NCBI GenBank assembly: GCA_022821725.1
Contig: JAJEDB010000068.1
Location: 1 to 45,666, forward strand
Origin: Candidatus Poribacteria bacterium
GTDB lineage: Bacteria; Poribacteria; WGA-4E; WGA-3G
Direction of reading: 5' to 3'
DNA length: 45,666 bases
Part shown: positions 24,242 to 33,153 of the stretch, piece after piece
Layout of the letters: each line of letters starts with the position of its first letter
Numbering within the stretch: the first letter of the stretch is position 1
Notes under the pieces: generated by a model
The model's input: only the letters and a program-made list of their open reading frames with translations
What the model was told of the DNA's origin: nothing
Databases searched by the model: none
Made by a program: the position numbers and the translations under genes

Positions 24242-25921
24242 CTATGGAATCTCCAATTTTTCTTTGCAGTGCCGAGCGAGGGTTTTCATTTCTGCGATGA
24301 CCTGTGCCTCGGTTTGCATCAACTGGCTAAAGATGGGCGGGACAGGTCGCCTGCTGAAGATTCTTTCAAAGAAACCCTGTTGGACATGGAGCGGCACGCC
24401 GAAACGTGAATTTCCAATACGATCAGGATCCAGTCCTAAGTATTCAATTGAGAGATAATGCGCAACATCGTCCTGGGTAACGGTGCCTTCACGGGTGCTG
24501 CCGGTATTCCTGCGTCCGTAGCTCACGAGATAGACCCTCCCGGTCATCCGGCTGAGGATGGTATACCCACCGATATCAACGGCTTCATTCCAACACTTTT
24601 CAAATCCGTTTTTGGGGAGGCGTTCGCGAAGTTCTTCGGCGGAGCGGACTACGAATTTGTTCTGATGCGGCGTTTTGATGATCAGAAACTCTTCATCCTG
24701 GTCCTTTAATGGCGGTTGTCCCGTAAACAACTCAACGGAATCCAACGTCCAGACGATGCCATCTCGGATGCCCTTCGCCATGTTATGATGCCTCTCAACA
24801 AACTCTCCGTTCAATGGATGCAGACAATAAGCACCGCCACCGTTAAAAATACGCCGCAACTTTCGACGATGTTCTATGACAGAAAACCGCTTCTTCGTGA
24901 CCGGTACTTCTAATTGGAGCGTATATCCGGTATGTAAATCCGTTGTGAGATTCAGCTGGGATTGGCGAAGTTCAGCCAATCGGGTCAAAGCCGTCTGGCT
25001 TTTCGACAAAACGCGTCCGATCAGATACTCACGGCGGAGTCCAGGGATCTCCGTCGCAAGGCGTTCAAGCGTTGGGGCATCCAACTGCTCCAACATAACT
25101 TTATGCTCCCATCGGGTGCCGCGTTCATGCATTAAAATTTGGAATTGCTGCGCGTCGCCGGCAGTTCGGATATACCCGAGGGCTGTCCATGGGTCGAATG
25201 TTGCCCTATAGTTCCCGCTGGTTTCCGCATCTCCATCCGCTAATACGCAATCTCGCCGTTCATACCGAGAATAGAGTCCAAACTGAAATTCAAAATCTTC
25301 GTAAGGTGCTAAGGCTTCGCGCAAATCACGGGCAAATTCTTTTCCGCGGGTAAAACGTTTGAAAATCTGCTCAGTCTGTTTCGGTTGATTGAGCGCATCA
25401 AGGAACGTTCCAATCTGAATCCCCCCTTCTTCTACACCTTCATCTTCATTCTTTCCAAAAACCTTGGTTTTGGTTTTAAAAGGAGGATTTCGAAGGAAAA
25501 CGTCGCGTTGTGAGACGAGATGCAACGCTGGGTCCCCCGTTACATCCTTGAGGGCAGGCGCGTCTCCGAGGATTTCTGCGAGTTTGACATCATCAATCTT
25601 TTCTGTCAAATCAATACCGCGTTTTAACTCAGCGAAATGGATGATGTCATCAAGACGATACTTTAGGGGTGCACTCGAAGAGAGGTTATCGTAGTTAGAG
25701 CGATGGAAGCGGATGCGTGGCTTGATGCGAAAGACCGGCGTAAGTCCATAATCCTTCAGCAACACATACAGCGTGACGGTATAGGAGTCCACATGAACCT
25801 TCTGTGCCAAGATTCCGTCCCGCTTTGCATCTTTTTCCACGATTAACCGCTCTTGAACGAGACGGCTATCGTTGCCGAAAATCATCATCCGGTGTTCTTC
25901 TCTGTTATCATCAACTAACAT
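24242..25921 (-). CDS. 559-residue protein with a possible VTC/CYTH-like region
   Basis: ATG 25921 follows GAGGAGGG. No family is certain. The first ~330 residues resemble VTC polyphosphate-polymerase-like tunnel domains in their order of motifs: FRIKPRIRF, HFAELKRG, YSRYERRDCVL, GNYRATFDP, and finally IGRVLSKSQTAL. The C-terminal ~200 residues (RFSVIEHRRKLRRIF, KFVVRSAEELRERLP, GYTILSRMTGRVYLVSYG) are unrecognised. There is no signal peptide or membrane helix. Split CHAD genes 1.1 kb upstream on the same strand make a polyphosphate link plausible, but this is inference. Confidence 0.5.
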   Translation of the reverse strand: MLVDDNREEHRMMIFGNDSRLVQERLIVEKDAKRDGILAQKVHVDSYTVTLYVLLKDYGLTPVFRIKPRIRFHRSNYDNLSSSAPLKYRLDDIIHFAELKRGIDLTEKIDDVKLAEILGDAPALKDVTGDPALHLVSQRDVFLRNPPFKTKTKVFGKNEDEGVEEGGIQIGTFLDALNQPKQTEQIFKRFTRGKEFARDLREALAPYEDFEFQFGLYSRYERRDCVLADGDAETSGNYRATFDPWTALGYIRTAGDAQQFQILMHERGTRWEHKVMLEQLDAPTLERLATEIPGLRREYLIGRVLSKSQTALTRLAELRQSQLNLTTDLHTGYTLQLEVPVTKKRFSVIEHRRKLRRIFNGGGAYCLHPLNGEFVERHHNMAKGIRDGIVWTLDSVELFTGQPPLKDQDEEFLIIKTPHQNKFVVRSAEELRERLPKNGFEKCWNEAVDIGGYTILSRMTGRVYLVSYGRRNTGSTREGTVTQDDVAHYLSIEYLGLDPDRIGNSRFGVPLHVQQGFFERIFSRRPVPPIFSQLMQTEAQVIAEMKTLARHCKEKLEIP

Positions 25922-25977
25922 GGATTTACCCTCCTCGCACTTGTGATATAAAACGATACCGTCGGGTCTCAGTTTCG

Positions 25978-26952
25978 CTACGCCGTTTCGGATCGCTGTC
26001 GTGCTAAGGCAGCTGCGCCAAGAATAGCGGAATTATCGCCCAGCTTTGCCGGTACAATTTGAACCCCGCTCAGCGTATTGGGCAGCGCGTATTTTTCAGC
26101 GGCGGCACGGATATCGTCCAAGAATTTATCGTCCAATGCTTCAACGACACCCCCACCCAACACAATCATCTCCGGATTCAAGAAATTTACAATGGAACCA
26201 ATGCCAATACCAAGATATTTCGTTACTCTTCTGAAAATTTTGAGGGTTAGTTTATCGTTTGCGCGGATCGCCTTCGCCAAAACGCCACTCCGAATCGCAC
26301 TCAGGTCACCGCCCGTGAGTTCGGAAATTATACTCTTCTTTCCCTTTTTTAGAATAGCCTTTCGGAATTGCTTTGTCATCGCCGTGCGGCTGGCGATCGC
26401 TTCCAAACATCCACGCGTGCCGCAGCCACAGCGGGGTCCGCCCGCTTTGACGATGATATGTCCGATTTCACCAGCTGTCTTACTTGCACCATGGAACAAT
26501 TCACCCTTTAGAATGATGCCACCGCCAATACCCGTGCCTACAAAAATCCCGACGACATTCTGAACACCTTGTCCCGCACCAAACACGTGTTCACCGAGCG
26601 TTCCGACGTTCACATCATTGTCAACAAAAGTTGGGAAGCCAGTGCGTGTTTCTAACTCTGTTTTCAGTGGAACATCCCGCCAGCCGAGATTCGGTGCGAA
26701 AATGACAACGCCTGTTGCGGGGTCAAGCGGTCCCGGGGCACCAATGCCGATCGCTTGAATCGAATCGGAGGCAACACCTGATTTGTCAATCGCTTTCTGG
26801 ACGGAACCTGCGATCCGATCAATCACTTCGGATACACCTCTGTCCGCCTTGGTTGGGACTTTGGCTGTGGCTAAGACATTCCCCTCTGCATCAATGACAG
26901 CGGACAGAATCTTGGTGCCGCCCATATCCACACCGATAACATTAGCACTCAT
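25978..26952 (-). CDS. ROK-family sugar kinase (glucokinase-like)
   Basis: The 324-residue product has the ASKHA nucleotide-binding start GVDMGGTKI, GIGAPGPLD, the sugar-binding VDNDVNVGTLGEH, GTGIGGGII, the ROK zinc motif region GEIGHI..GPRCGCGTRGCLEA, and FLNPEMIVLGGGV. It phosphorylates a hexose with ATP in the cytoplasm; glucose is most likely, but N-acetylated sugars are possible. There is no DNA-binding domain, so it is a kinase, not a NagC-type regulator. A leader repeat with CAAGGAGGG precedes the ATG. Confidence 0.92.
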   Translation of the reverse strand: MSANVIGVDMGGTKILSAVIDAEGNVLATAKVPTKADRGVSEVIDRIAGSVQKAIDKSGVASDSIQAIGIGAPGPLDPATGVVIFAPNLGWRDVPLKTELETRTGFPTFVDNDVNVGTLGEHVFGAGQGVQNVVGIFVGTGIGGGIILKGELFHGASKTAGEIGHIIVKAGGPRCGCGTRGCLEAIASRTAMTKQFRKAILKKGKKSIISELTGGDLSAIRSGVLAKAIRANDKLTLKIFRRVTKYLGIGIGSIVNFLNPEMIVLGGGVVEALDDKFLDDIRAAAEKYALPNTLSGVQIVPAKLGDNSAILGAAALARQRSETA

Positions 26953-27082
26953 AATTTTTTAACCCTCCTTGGGGTTCGTTGAGGCGGGTTTGGGACGTAA
27001 TATGCCCTTGCGTAGATCCGCCCTCTTGGCGCAAGTCTATAGAGGAGACCTGCGGGACAATGTTACGGGCTTGCGTGTTTGG
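26953..27082 (-). repeat. leader repeat copy upstream of the ROK kinase
   Basis: The proximal module (CCCCAAGGAGGGTTAAAAAA) sets the ROK start. The distal GTTACGGGCTT module (27060-27082) lies inside the end of the CHAD-C gene and encodes its last ~14 residues. Confidence 0.6.
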
Positions 27083-27576
27083 TTCTTCTGTAGAAATGAT
27101 AACAATTCCTGTTTGAAACCTGCGGCGGAGAGTTGGTCCCACTTTTCCAAAAACGTTTCATAATCCGCTTTGCGGGTTTCCTGCGTTCGAGCGATGAGCG
27201 TTGCTGCACCCGATAGGATATCAATCCGTCCTTCCCGGTTTCCCGATTGAGATGTATAATCCGCTAAGACCTCTAAGACGACATCAGCGTCGTGAATATC
27301 ACCGAGTATCTCTTGTAAATCAACGATGACGGCGAGAAACTCAGCGTACCGACTGTCAGCAGTCGGTAATCCATAAACGACGCGAAAAAGTTCCATGGTA
27401 TACCGGAGGCGTTTAATGGAGATTCGCATATTGTGGAGTTCTTCACGCTTCGTCTCGTCTCGAATGAACGGTTCCCACGTATAAACCTCTTCAAGCCTTT
27501 GTGGGAGGATGATGCGTGCGTTCTCCTGATAACTCCGCAGCGGTTCAACACCGATGACCTTATGTGCCTTTGCCAT
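27037..27576 (-). CDS. CHAD protein, C-terminal half (split gene)
   Basis: The 179-residue product corresponds to the second four-helix bundle of a CHAD domain: LHNMRISIKRLRYTMELF (conserved His and basic helix) and LQEILGDIHDADVVLEVL. CHAD domains bind inorganic polyphosphate through conserved His/Arg/Lys. It lies in the same frame as the upstream half and is separated from it only by TAA and one codon before ATG 27576. GGGGGAAGG upstream allows reinitiation. The last ~14 residues are read from a leader-repeat insertion. Confidence 0.85.
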   Translation of the reverse strand: MAKAHKVIGVEPLRSYQENARIILPQRLEEVYTWEPFIRDETKREELHNMRISIKRLRYTMELFRVVYGLPTADSRYAEFLAVIVDLQEILGDIHDADVVLEVLADYTSQSGNREGRIDILSGAATLIARTQETRKADYETFLEKWDQLSAAGFKQELLSFLQKNQTRKPVTLSRRSPL

Positions 27577-27579
27577 TTT

Positions 27580-28056
27580 TTAATTATACCTTCCCCCAAA
27601 GAATTCTAAAAACTTGGTCTCAAAACCGGTTTCTTCGAGTTCTTCAAAGAGCATCAGCATCGGTTCTCGTGCGTCTTTCCGTTTCCGCTGTAGGTGCTCA
27701 ATTACCTCTCGGATGTCCGATCGCTCCCCTTCCATCAGATTCACCAATTCATTCTCAAAACGAACGATGAGGACATCCAGATCCCGCACGGCTCCCATCG
27801 TTCGGGTTATTGCCTTTACCTTTTTGTAATGTTTTTTGAACGGTCTCTTTGGAAAGCAGTCAGCGAAATTGTCCATCGCGGCTCGTAACCGACGCGAGGT
27901 GACACGCATATCGTGAACAAATCCGATATCAGTTCCCTTTTTGGCCCCCTCTTTGTAGGACAGCATTTCATGAAAGTAGTTCACAATTATCTGTCGAGCA
28001 CAGACTTCCAACGCTTCGTCAGGTACGATGTCTTTGATTTCCGATCCTGTCGCCAT
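27580..28056 (-). CDS. CHAD protein, N-terminal half (split gene)
   Basis: The 158-residue product starts at ATG 28056 (AGGA 8 nt upstream; ATG 28071 lacks a site). It has the first CHAD bundle: FVHDMRVTSRRLRAAMDNF and ITRTMGAVRDLDVLI, then long charged helices ending FLEFFGGRYN. A usual CHAD protein has both bundles in one chain of about 300 residues. Here a TAA at the natural linker separates them. The halves likely reassemble to bind polyphosphate; that is inference from the gene order and frame. Confidence 0.85.
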   Translation of the reverse strand: MATGSEIKDIVPDEALEVCARQIIVNYFHEMLSYKEGAKKGTDIGFVHDMRVTSRRLRAAMDNFADCFPKRPFKKHYKKVKAITRTMGAVRDLDVLIVRFENELVNLMEGERSDIREVIEHLQRKRKDAREPMLMLFEELEETGFETKFLEFFGGRYN

Positions 28057-28157
28057 TATTCTGATCCTCATTAGAAGAGTACAACTTTCGCCAATAAAAA
28101 ATAGGCGAAAATACCAACCACATCAATCGCTATGGAACTATTGGAAACCTTTGGCTC

Positions 28158-29243
28158 TTAAGATCTGGAACGATGCCGGAGTAGATGATCCGTGAGAACA
28201 AGTGCTGCCATCGCTTCGACAATAGCGGGGGCTCGCACTAAAACACAGGGATCGTGTCGTCCGCTTGCTTCTAACGTCACCTCACTCCCGTGCATATCAA
28301 CGGTCTGTTGCGGTTTACCGATTGTTGCTGTCGGTTTGAAAGCGACTTGGAACAGAATATTTTCGCCGTTTGAAATACCGCCCTGTGTGCCGCCGGAATT
28401 ATTTGTCCGCGTCCGAATGCGCGCCGTTTGGTCATCCTTTTCGAGATAAAAGGGATCGTTATGTTCAGACCCCGTCATCGTAACACCCCCAAAGCCAGAG
28501 CCGATTTGGAATCCCATCGTTGCGGGGAGCGACATCATTGCTTTCGCCAAATCCGCTTTGAGTTTGTCAAACACCGGTTCGCCGAGTCCGACAGGAACAT
28601 TACGAGCAACCGATTCGATAATACCTCCCAGAGAGTCGAGATCCCGTCGCGCCTGATCGATGCGTTCCGCCATTTTCGGACCGACAATAGGGTCGGGACA
28701 CCGGACAGGACTCGCTTCTATCTCTTCAAGTGTCACCATGTCTGCGTCGACTTCGGCTTCCAAGGTATGAATCTGTTTGACATAAGCGAGCGTTTCAGTT
28801 CCAGACATTTCGCGCAAAACTTGCTTCGCAATTGCTCCCGCTGCGACACGCCCGATGGTTTCCCGTGCACTTGCCCTACCGCCACCTTGCCAGTTTCGGA
28901 TTCCGTACTTCTCTTGATATGTAAAATCGGCGTGTGAGGGTCTGTAAAGGTCTTTCAGGTGTTCGTAGGCTGACGGACGCGCGTCTTTATTCCACACCAG
29001 CATGGAGATAGGCGTCCCGAGCGTCTTTCCTTCAAAGACACCGGAAAGTATCTCAACGACATCGCTCTCCTGACGCGGTGTCGTGAGTCGGCTTTGCCCC
29101 GGTCTCCGTCGATCCAGTTCAAATTGTATTGTGGATATATCCAGGTCGATTTGCGGGGGACACCCGTCAACGACAACGCCGACAGCTCCGCCGTGTGATT
29201 CGCCCCAGGTTGTAATCCGAAAAAGATGACCGAACGTATTCAT
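28158..29243 (-). CDS. aroC: chorismate synthase
   Basis: The 361-residue product begins [18 protein letters not shown] and contains the family signatures [32 protein letters not shown] and [13 protein letters not shown]. It converts EPSP to chorismate using reduced FMN and catalyses the last step of the shikimate pathway. The length is normal. The start is immediately after a hairpin (29253-29274), with only TGTAAAAAA between, so ribosome access may depend on folding. A good promoter lies at 29315-29343. The segment between aroC and the CHAD gene (28072-28157) holds only a small inverted repeat (TTTCGCC/GGCGAAA). Confidence 0.97.
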   Translation of the reverse strand: MNTFGHLFRITTWGESHGGAVGVVVDGCPPQIDLDISTIQFELDRRRPGQSRLTTPRQESDVVEILSGVFEGKTLGTPISMLVWNKDARPSAYEHLKDLYRPSHADFTYQEKYGIRNWQGGGRASARETIGRVAAGAIAKQVLREMSGTETLAYVKQIHTLEAEVDADMVTLEEIEASPVRCPDPIVGPKMAERIDQARRDLDSLGGIIESVARNVPVGLGEPVFDKLKADLAKAMMSLPATMGFQIGSGFGGVTMTGSEHNDPFYLEKDDQTARIRTRTNNSGGTQGGISNGENILFQVAFKPTATIGKPQQTVDMHGSEVTLEASGRHDPCVLVRAPAIVEAMAALVLTDHLLRHRSRS

Positions 29244-29252
29244 TTTTTTACA

Positions 29253-29274
29253 GGCACGCTTTGGAAGCGTGTCC
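29253..29274 (-). promoter_or_regulatory. stem-loop at the aroC translation start
   Basis: GGCACGCTT pairs with AAGCGTGTCC around TGG, with one bulged base. In the mRNA it covers the AGGGA that would be the best ribosome-binding site and ends nine bases before the ATG. Related GGCACG palindromes occur at 20357-20374. Confidence 0.45.
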
Positions 29275-29314
29275 CTTACCTTTAGAATTGTATATTTTGA
29301 GCATGTTATGGTAT

Positions 29315-29343
29315 ACTATATCAGATTCTGTCGTAAAAAGCAA
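29315..29343 (-). promoter_or_regulatory. aroC promoter
   Basis: On the minus strand TTGCTT (29343-29338), a 17-bp spacer and TATAGT (29320-29315) are seen. The start near 29308 would give a 65-nt leader. The same AT-rich stretch (TATACTATAT) may also hold the divergent promoter for the M50-like gene. Confidence 0.6.
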
Positions 29344-29360
29344 GCAATTTAAAGGATTCT

Positions 29361-30053
29361 ATGGTATCAATTTTTAAACGTTACATTGCGCTGCTCCTGA
29401 TTTTCATCGGCATTGTGTTTTTATGGAATACACTGTTTGTGTATCCCCTCAAAATCTTTGTCGTCTTTATGCATGAAGTGAGCCACGGACTCGCGGCGGT
29501 CGCCACCGGAGGTCGCATTGTAGAGATTCAGATTAACCCGCAGCAGGGAGGGTACGCCCTGACACAAGGCGGCTCCCGATTTTTGACGTTGACCGCGGGG
29601 TATCTCGGCAGTCTGCTGTGGGGTGGACTCATCTTACTCTTGGCGGCGAGAACCCACTTCGATAAAGTGATTAGTATCCTTATCGGCACCGGTATGGTGG
29701 CTATCTCCATCGGCTACGGGGAGAGCACGTTTACGTATCTGTTCGGCATCGGTTTCGGCATCGCGCTGGTTGCCATCGGTTTCTATCTCCCAGAAGCGTT
29801 CAACGATTGGGTTCTCCGTATTATCGGTGTGACGAGCTGTCTCTACGCGATTCTTGACATTAAAAGCGATGTTCTGGACAGATCGAACCTCCGTTCGGAT
29901 GCCCGAATGCTCTCGGAGATCACAGGTATTCCAACTGAGGTTTGGGGTGTCCTGTGGATTCTCATTGCAATCGCACTTACGCTATGGTTTCTGTATCTGG
30001 CAGGCAAAACGCCAGTTGCCCAAGAAGAAACATCTGCGGCGGAAAACCTCTGA
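29361..30053 (+). CDS. M50-family-like membrane metallopeptidase
   Basis: The 230-residue product has about six membrane segments. HEVSH (H38, E39, H42), inside a membrane helix that follows the first, matches the zinc HExxH of intramembrane M50B-type peptidases. A GGYALTQGG strand and ILDIKSDVL-like helix follow, as in that family. M50 enzymes usually cleave membrane-anchored regulators. It has no PDZ domain, and its substrate is unknown. AAAGGA precedes ATG 29361. Confidence 0.82.
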   Translation: MVSIFKRYIALLLIFIGIVFLWNTLFVYPLKIFVVFMHEVSHGLAAVATGGRIVEIQINPQQGGYALTQGGSRFLTLTAGYLGSLLWGGLILLLAARTHFDKVISILIGTGMVAISIGYGESTFTYLFGIGFGIALVAIGFYLPEAFNDWVLRIIGVTSCLYAILDIKSDVLDRSNLRSDARMLSEITGIPTEVWGVLWILIAIALTLWFLYLAGKTPVAQEETSAAENL

Positions 30054-30068
30054 TTTTGCAACGCGCTA

Positions 30069-30290
30069 TTAACCAAACGGACTAAATTGTCCCGACGATA
30101 TTCCACGAAAGTGGAGAAACCATACGCCGAGACCCAATAGAAAAAGTGGCACGCAGATAAGCACGATGAGAATGAAAAATCCCCATATCCACGACCTCTT
30201 AGATTTGGCAACCGTTGCCAAGCGTGCAAGCAGCACACCCCCACAGATCATAATTATAACAACGAGACTAAATATTATCACCATTACCAT
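30069..30290 (-). CDS. small two-helix membrane protein
   Basis: The 73-residue product has hydrophobic helices at about 2-24 and 34-58 with a basic KSKRS loop between. AAGGAG lies 10 nt before ATG 30290, which supports translation. No family is recognised. It is convergent with the M50-like gene and divergent from the large membrane protein gene. Confidence 0.5.
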   Translation of the reverse strand: MVMVIIFSLVVIIMICGGVLLARLATVAKSKRSWIWGFFILIVLICVPLFLLGLGVWFLHFRGISSGQFSPFG

Positions 30291-30340
30291 CTCTGGTTAT
30301 CTCCTTCATCTGCTTTAGGTTATGAGAGGTTTCTTCACAA

Positions 30341-32350
30341 TTGGAATACCGCAAGGACAACGGACGCAGCAGCCCGGATTCAATCGTTAAAAAATCAAAC
30401 AGTCCTATTACGCTACGCGCAACGCTGATCGGTATCCTTCTCATCCCCTTTAATAGCTACTGGGTTCTACATCTCAGTTATATCTGGGATTCCAACCGAC
30501 CTACGAGTTTGGCATTACTCTTTAATGTTCTATTTACGTTGCTTGTCCTTATCGGATTCAGCGCGGTCCTGCGCCGTTTACGTCCTACACTGGCGTTTAC
30601 ACAGAGCGAATTGTTAACCATCTATGCGATGCTGTGCCAAGCCTCCGTTTTCGCAGGGCGCGATATGCTACAAGTTCTGGTTCCGTTGATGGGTAACGGT
30701 TTCTGGTACGCAACAACCGAAAACGAATGGGCACACCTCTTCCATCAACACCTCCCCGACTGGCTTGTCGTCGGAAAACAAGAGGTTCTGCAGGGGTTCT
30801 ACAAAGGCGAATCCACATTCTATCTTCAGACACACATAGAGGCATGGCTGCTACCAACACTGATATGGGTGGGGTTCTGCCTCGTCATCGGGGTGACAAT
30901 GCTCTGCCTCAACGTGCTTTTACGCAAGCAGTGGCAGGAACATGAACGACTCACCTATCCGATCGCACAACTGCCTTACGAAATCACACGCGCAGCTTCA
31001 AACGTAGGAAACTCCCTACGAATGACATCTCATCTATTTTTTAATAAACGGATGATGGTGGTCGGCTTATGCATCGCTGCGCTCCTGAACCTCCTCTATA
31101 GTTTACACCAAATCGATCCTGCTTTCCCTACAATTCCGTTGTATCGCGGTTTCCGACTCCCCGATAAGCCGTGGAGCGCGATGAACAATCCGGGCTTCCG
31201 TATCAGTTTTTTCCCGTTTGCGATTGGCGTAGGTTTCCTGATTCCACTGGATTTAGGGTTTTCTTGCTGGTTCTTCCATCTGTTTTGGCACTTCCAACGG
31301 ATCGTCGGTGAGATGTTCGGTTGGCGAAGTGCCATCGGATTTCCGAGGGAAATGGCGCAAATCCGAGGTGTATGGATAGCCCTTTTTCTCTGGACATTAT
31401 GGATGGGACGCGCCCATGTTAAGGTAGTGCTGCAAACTATTGTAGGTTGGGTTGAACGCAGTGAAACCCAACGTTACATAGGCAGAACCAGTGACGAAGG
31501 TGAAGCATTACGCTACAGAACAGCGGGAATCGGGGTGCTTGTCGGATTTATTTTGATTATGGGATTCTGTCTCAAGGCGGGGATGTCGCTCTGGTTTGCG
31601 GGTCTATTTTTCGTCCTCTATTTTGCAATGTCTATAACGATCACCCGCATTCGCGCCGAACTCGGACCGCCGGCACACGACCTTTACAACGCCGGTCCAG
31701 ACTTGCTCTTGGCAGATGCCCTCGGTACACGGCGCATCGGGAATCGGAATCTTTCGGTGATGTCGCTCTTTTTCTGGCTGAATCACCTATCCTATCGCGC
31801 ACACCCAATGCCGCACCAACTGGAGGGCTTGAAACTCGCACATCAAACCCGTTTCAACCCGACCCAGCTGCTGTGGGTATTGGCACTCGCGATTTTCGTA
31901 GGTGCGCTCTCCGCGGCTTGGGGACACCTACATCTCTCCTACGAAGTCGGCTTAGAACAAGCACGTTCGTGGTATGCCCGCGCCGCCTTCAACAGGCTGG
32001 CGGGATGGCTCTACAATCCAAGTGAAACGAGCATCAGCGGCATGCTTTATACCACCGGTGGATTCGCTTTCGCCGTCAGTCTTTTGCTCCTGCGATGGCG
32101 ATTCGTTCAGTGGCCCCTGCACCCCGTCGGTTACGTGGTTTCAAGTTGGTGGACCTTTACTGGACTCTGGTTTCCGCTCCTCATCAGCTGGATTGTGAAA
32201 CGGATTCTGCTTTCAACGGGGGGTGTTCGCTTATATAGACGTTCTATTCCCTTTTTCATCGGTTTGGTTATCGGGGACGTGATCGTTGCATCCATCATTA
32301 GCATTCTGGGATTGATTTTCGATTTTCGTGTCGTCTACCTGAGTTGGTGA
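30341..32350 (+). CDS. large polytopic membrane protein (DUF6784/DUF6785-like)
   Basis: The 669-residue product probably starts at TTG 30341 (GAGAGG 11 nt upstream; no ATG fits). About 12-14 membrane helices are visible. Conserved-looking stretches include SELLTIYAMLCQASVFAGRD, HERLTYPIAQLPYE, IGFLIPLDLGFSCWFF, RIRAELGPPAHDLYNAGPD and, near the end, the polar/aromatic YVVSSWWTFTGLWFPLLISW. This matches DUF6784/DUF6785 proteins common in uncultured bacteria, some described as related to oligopeptide-transporter-like folds. The function is unknown. Confidence 0.75.
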   Translation: MEYRKDNGRSSPDSIVKKSNSPITLRATLIGILLIPFNSYWVLHLSYIWDSNRPTSLALLFNVLFTLLVLIGFSAVLRRLRPTLAFTQSELLTIYAMLCQASVFAGRDMLQVLVPLMGNGFWYATTENEWAHLFHQHLPDWLVVGKQEVLQGFYKGESTFYLQTHIEAWLLPTLIWVGFCLVIGVTMLCLNVLLRKQWQEHERLTYPIAQLPYEITRAASNVGNSLRMTSHLFFNKRMMVVGLCIAALLNLLYSLHQIDPAFPTIPLYRGFRLPDKPWSAMNNPGFRISFFPFAIGVGFLIPLDLGFSCWFFHLFWHFQRIVGEMFGWRSAIGFPREMAQIRGVWIALFLWTLWMGRAHVKVVLQTIVGWVERSETQRYIGRTSDEGEALRYRTAGIGVLVGFILIMGFCLKAGMSLWFAGLFFVLYFAMSITITRIRAELGPPAHDLYNAGPDLLLADALGTRRIGNRNLSVMSLFFWLNHLSYRAHPMPHQLEGLKLAHQTRFNPTQLLWVLALAIFVGALSAAWGHLHLSYEVGLEQARSWYARAAFNRLAGWLYNPSETSISGMLYTTGGFAFAVSLLLLRWRFVQWPLHPVGYVVSSWWTFTGLWFPLLISWIVKRILLSTGGVRLYRRSIPFFIGLVIGDVIVASIISILGLIFDFRVVYLSW

Positions 32351-32392
32351 CGCTTTCCAGGAACAGAAAATGCCAAAGACAGCAATCCATAA

Positions 32393-33013
32393 CTAACGGT
32401 GTCCAACAGAAACCTCACTTACTGATTTGAATATAGTATTCACAGCACTAAAGAGGCGTGGCAAATTATCTACGCTAAAACTCGTTCTGTTTTGAGTGAA
32501 AGCATCCGCAATCAGGTGTCCAAATTGCCACCACGTTCCGTCGCTAACAATACCGTACACAGGGATATCTGGATCGTCATTTATCTTTTGTGCCGCCACT
32601 AACTCGGACAAACATTGTCTCCACCCGTGTTCAAAATCGTTCTTCTTCGCCTCTACGAGGATGATCAAAGGTGTTCCAACAACCCGTTTTCCTAATTCCG
32701 ATCTTGTAGAGACGAGGTAATCTGGCGTGCCGTTGAGGGTCTCATCGTAGGCGATAGGTTTTTTTATCCAAAGCGCATAGCCATCGGCATACGCTTTATA
32801 GACTTCCCGCAAAATAGGATAGATAATCGCTTCACACCGCGATGCCTCCGACGCAAAAACATCAATATATTCCCGGCTAAATTCCAATTCCTGTAGAAAT
32901 TGTTTTGAAGGGAACCCCACGGTTTCCTCAACATTAAGGAAGTCATTTTCCACGTGTCGAATGTGAAATTTTTCCTGAACTTCAGGGATTGTCTTGAAAT
33001 CACTAAACGCCAT
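32393..33013 (-). CDS. PD-(D/E)XK nuclease-like protein
   Basis: The 206-residue product starts at ATG 33013 with GGAGG 9 nt upstream. GTPDYLVSTRS followed by PLIILVEAKKNDFEHGW gives the PD...(D/E)xK arrangement of this nuclease fold. Upstream E-rich helices (REYIDVFASEASRCEAII, REVYKAY) precede it, and QCLSELVAAQKIN follows. VYGIVSDGTWWQFGHL completes a restriction-endonuclease-like core. Proteins of this layout are often annotated hypothetical. Its role could be DNA repair, defence or neither. It stands alone between a membrane protein and pyrD. Confidence 0.65.
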   Translation of the reverse strand: MAFSDFKTIPEVQEKFHIRHVENDFLNVEETVGFPSKQFLQELEFSREYIDVFASEASRCEAIIYPILREVYKAYADGYALWIKKPIAYDETLNGTPDYLVSTRSELGKRVVGTPLIILVEAKKNDFEHGWRQCLSELVAAQKINDDPDIPVYGIVSDGTWWQFGHLIADAFTQNRTSFSVDNLPRLFSAVNTIFKSVSEVSVGHR

Positions 33014-33116
33014 GCCGCAACACCTCCAACGCATGCCCAGCAAAGCCGAATCTAAATTTGATTTGCGCTATTTAAGGGATTATAGCACAGATTGAGCGAT
33101 TCGGTCAAGAAAATTC

Positions 33117-33145
33117 TTGAAATTTCCACGTAAATCTGTTATCAT
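33117..33145 (+). promoter_or_regulatory. pyrD-pyrB promoter
   Basis: TTGAAA (33117-33122), a 17-bp spacer and TATCAT (33140-33145) are seen. The expected start near 33152 is at or just before ATG 33154, which implies either a leaderless mRNA or use of the downstream TTG. Confidence 0.6.
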
Positions 33146-33153
33146 TTTTCATC

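Noticed and set aside
28428..28937. 169-codon plus-strand ORF
   Set aside because: Antisense to aroC, which is certain; biased composition typical of a shadow frame.
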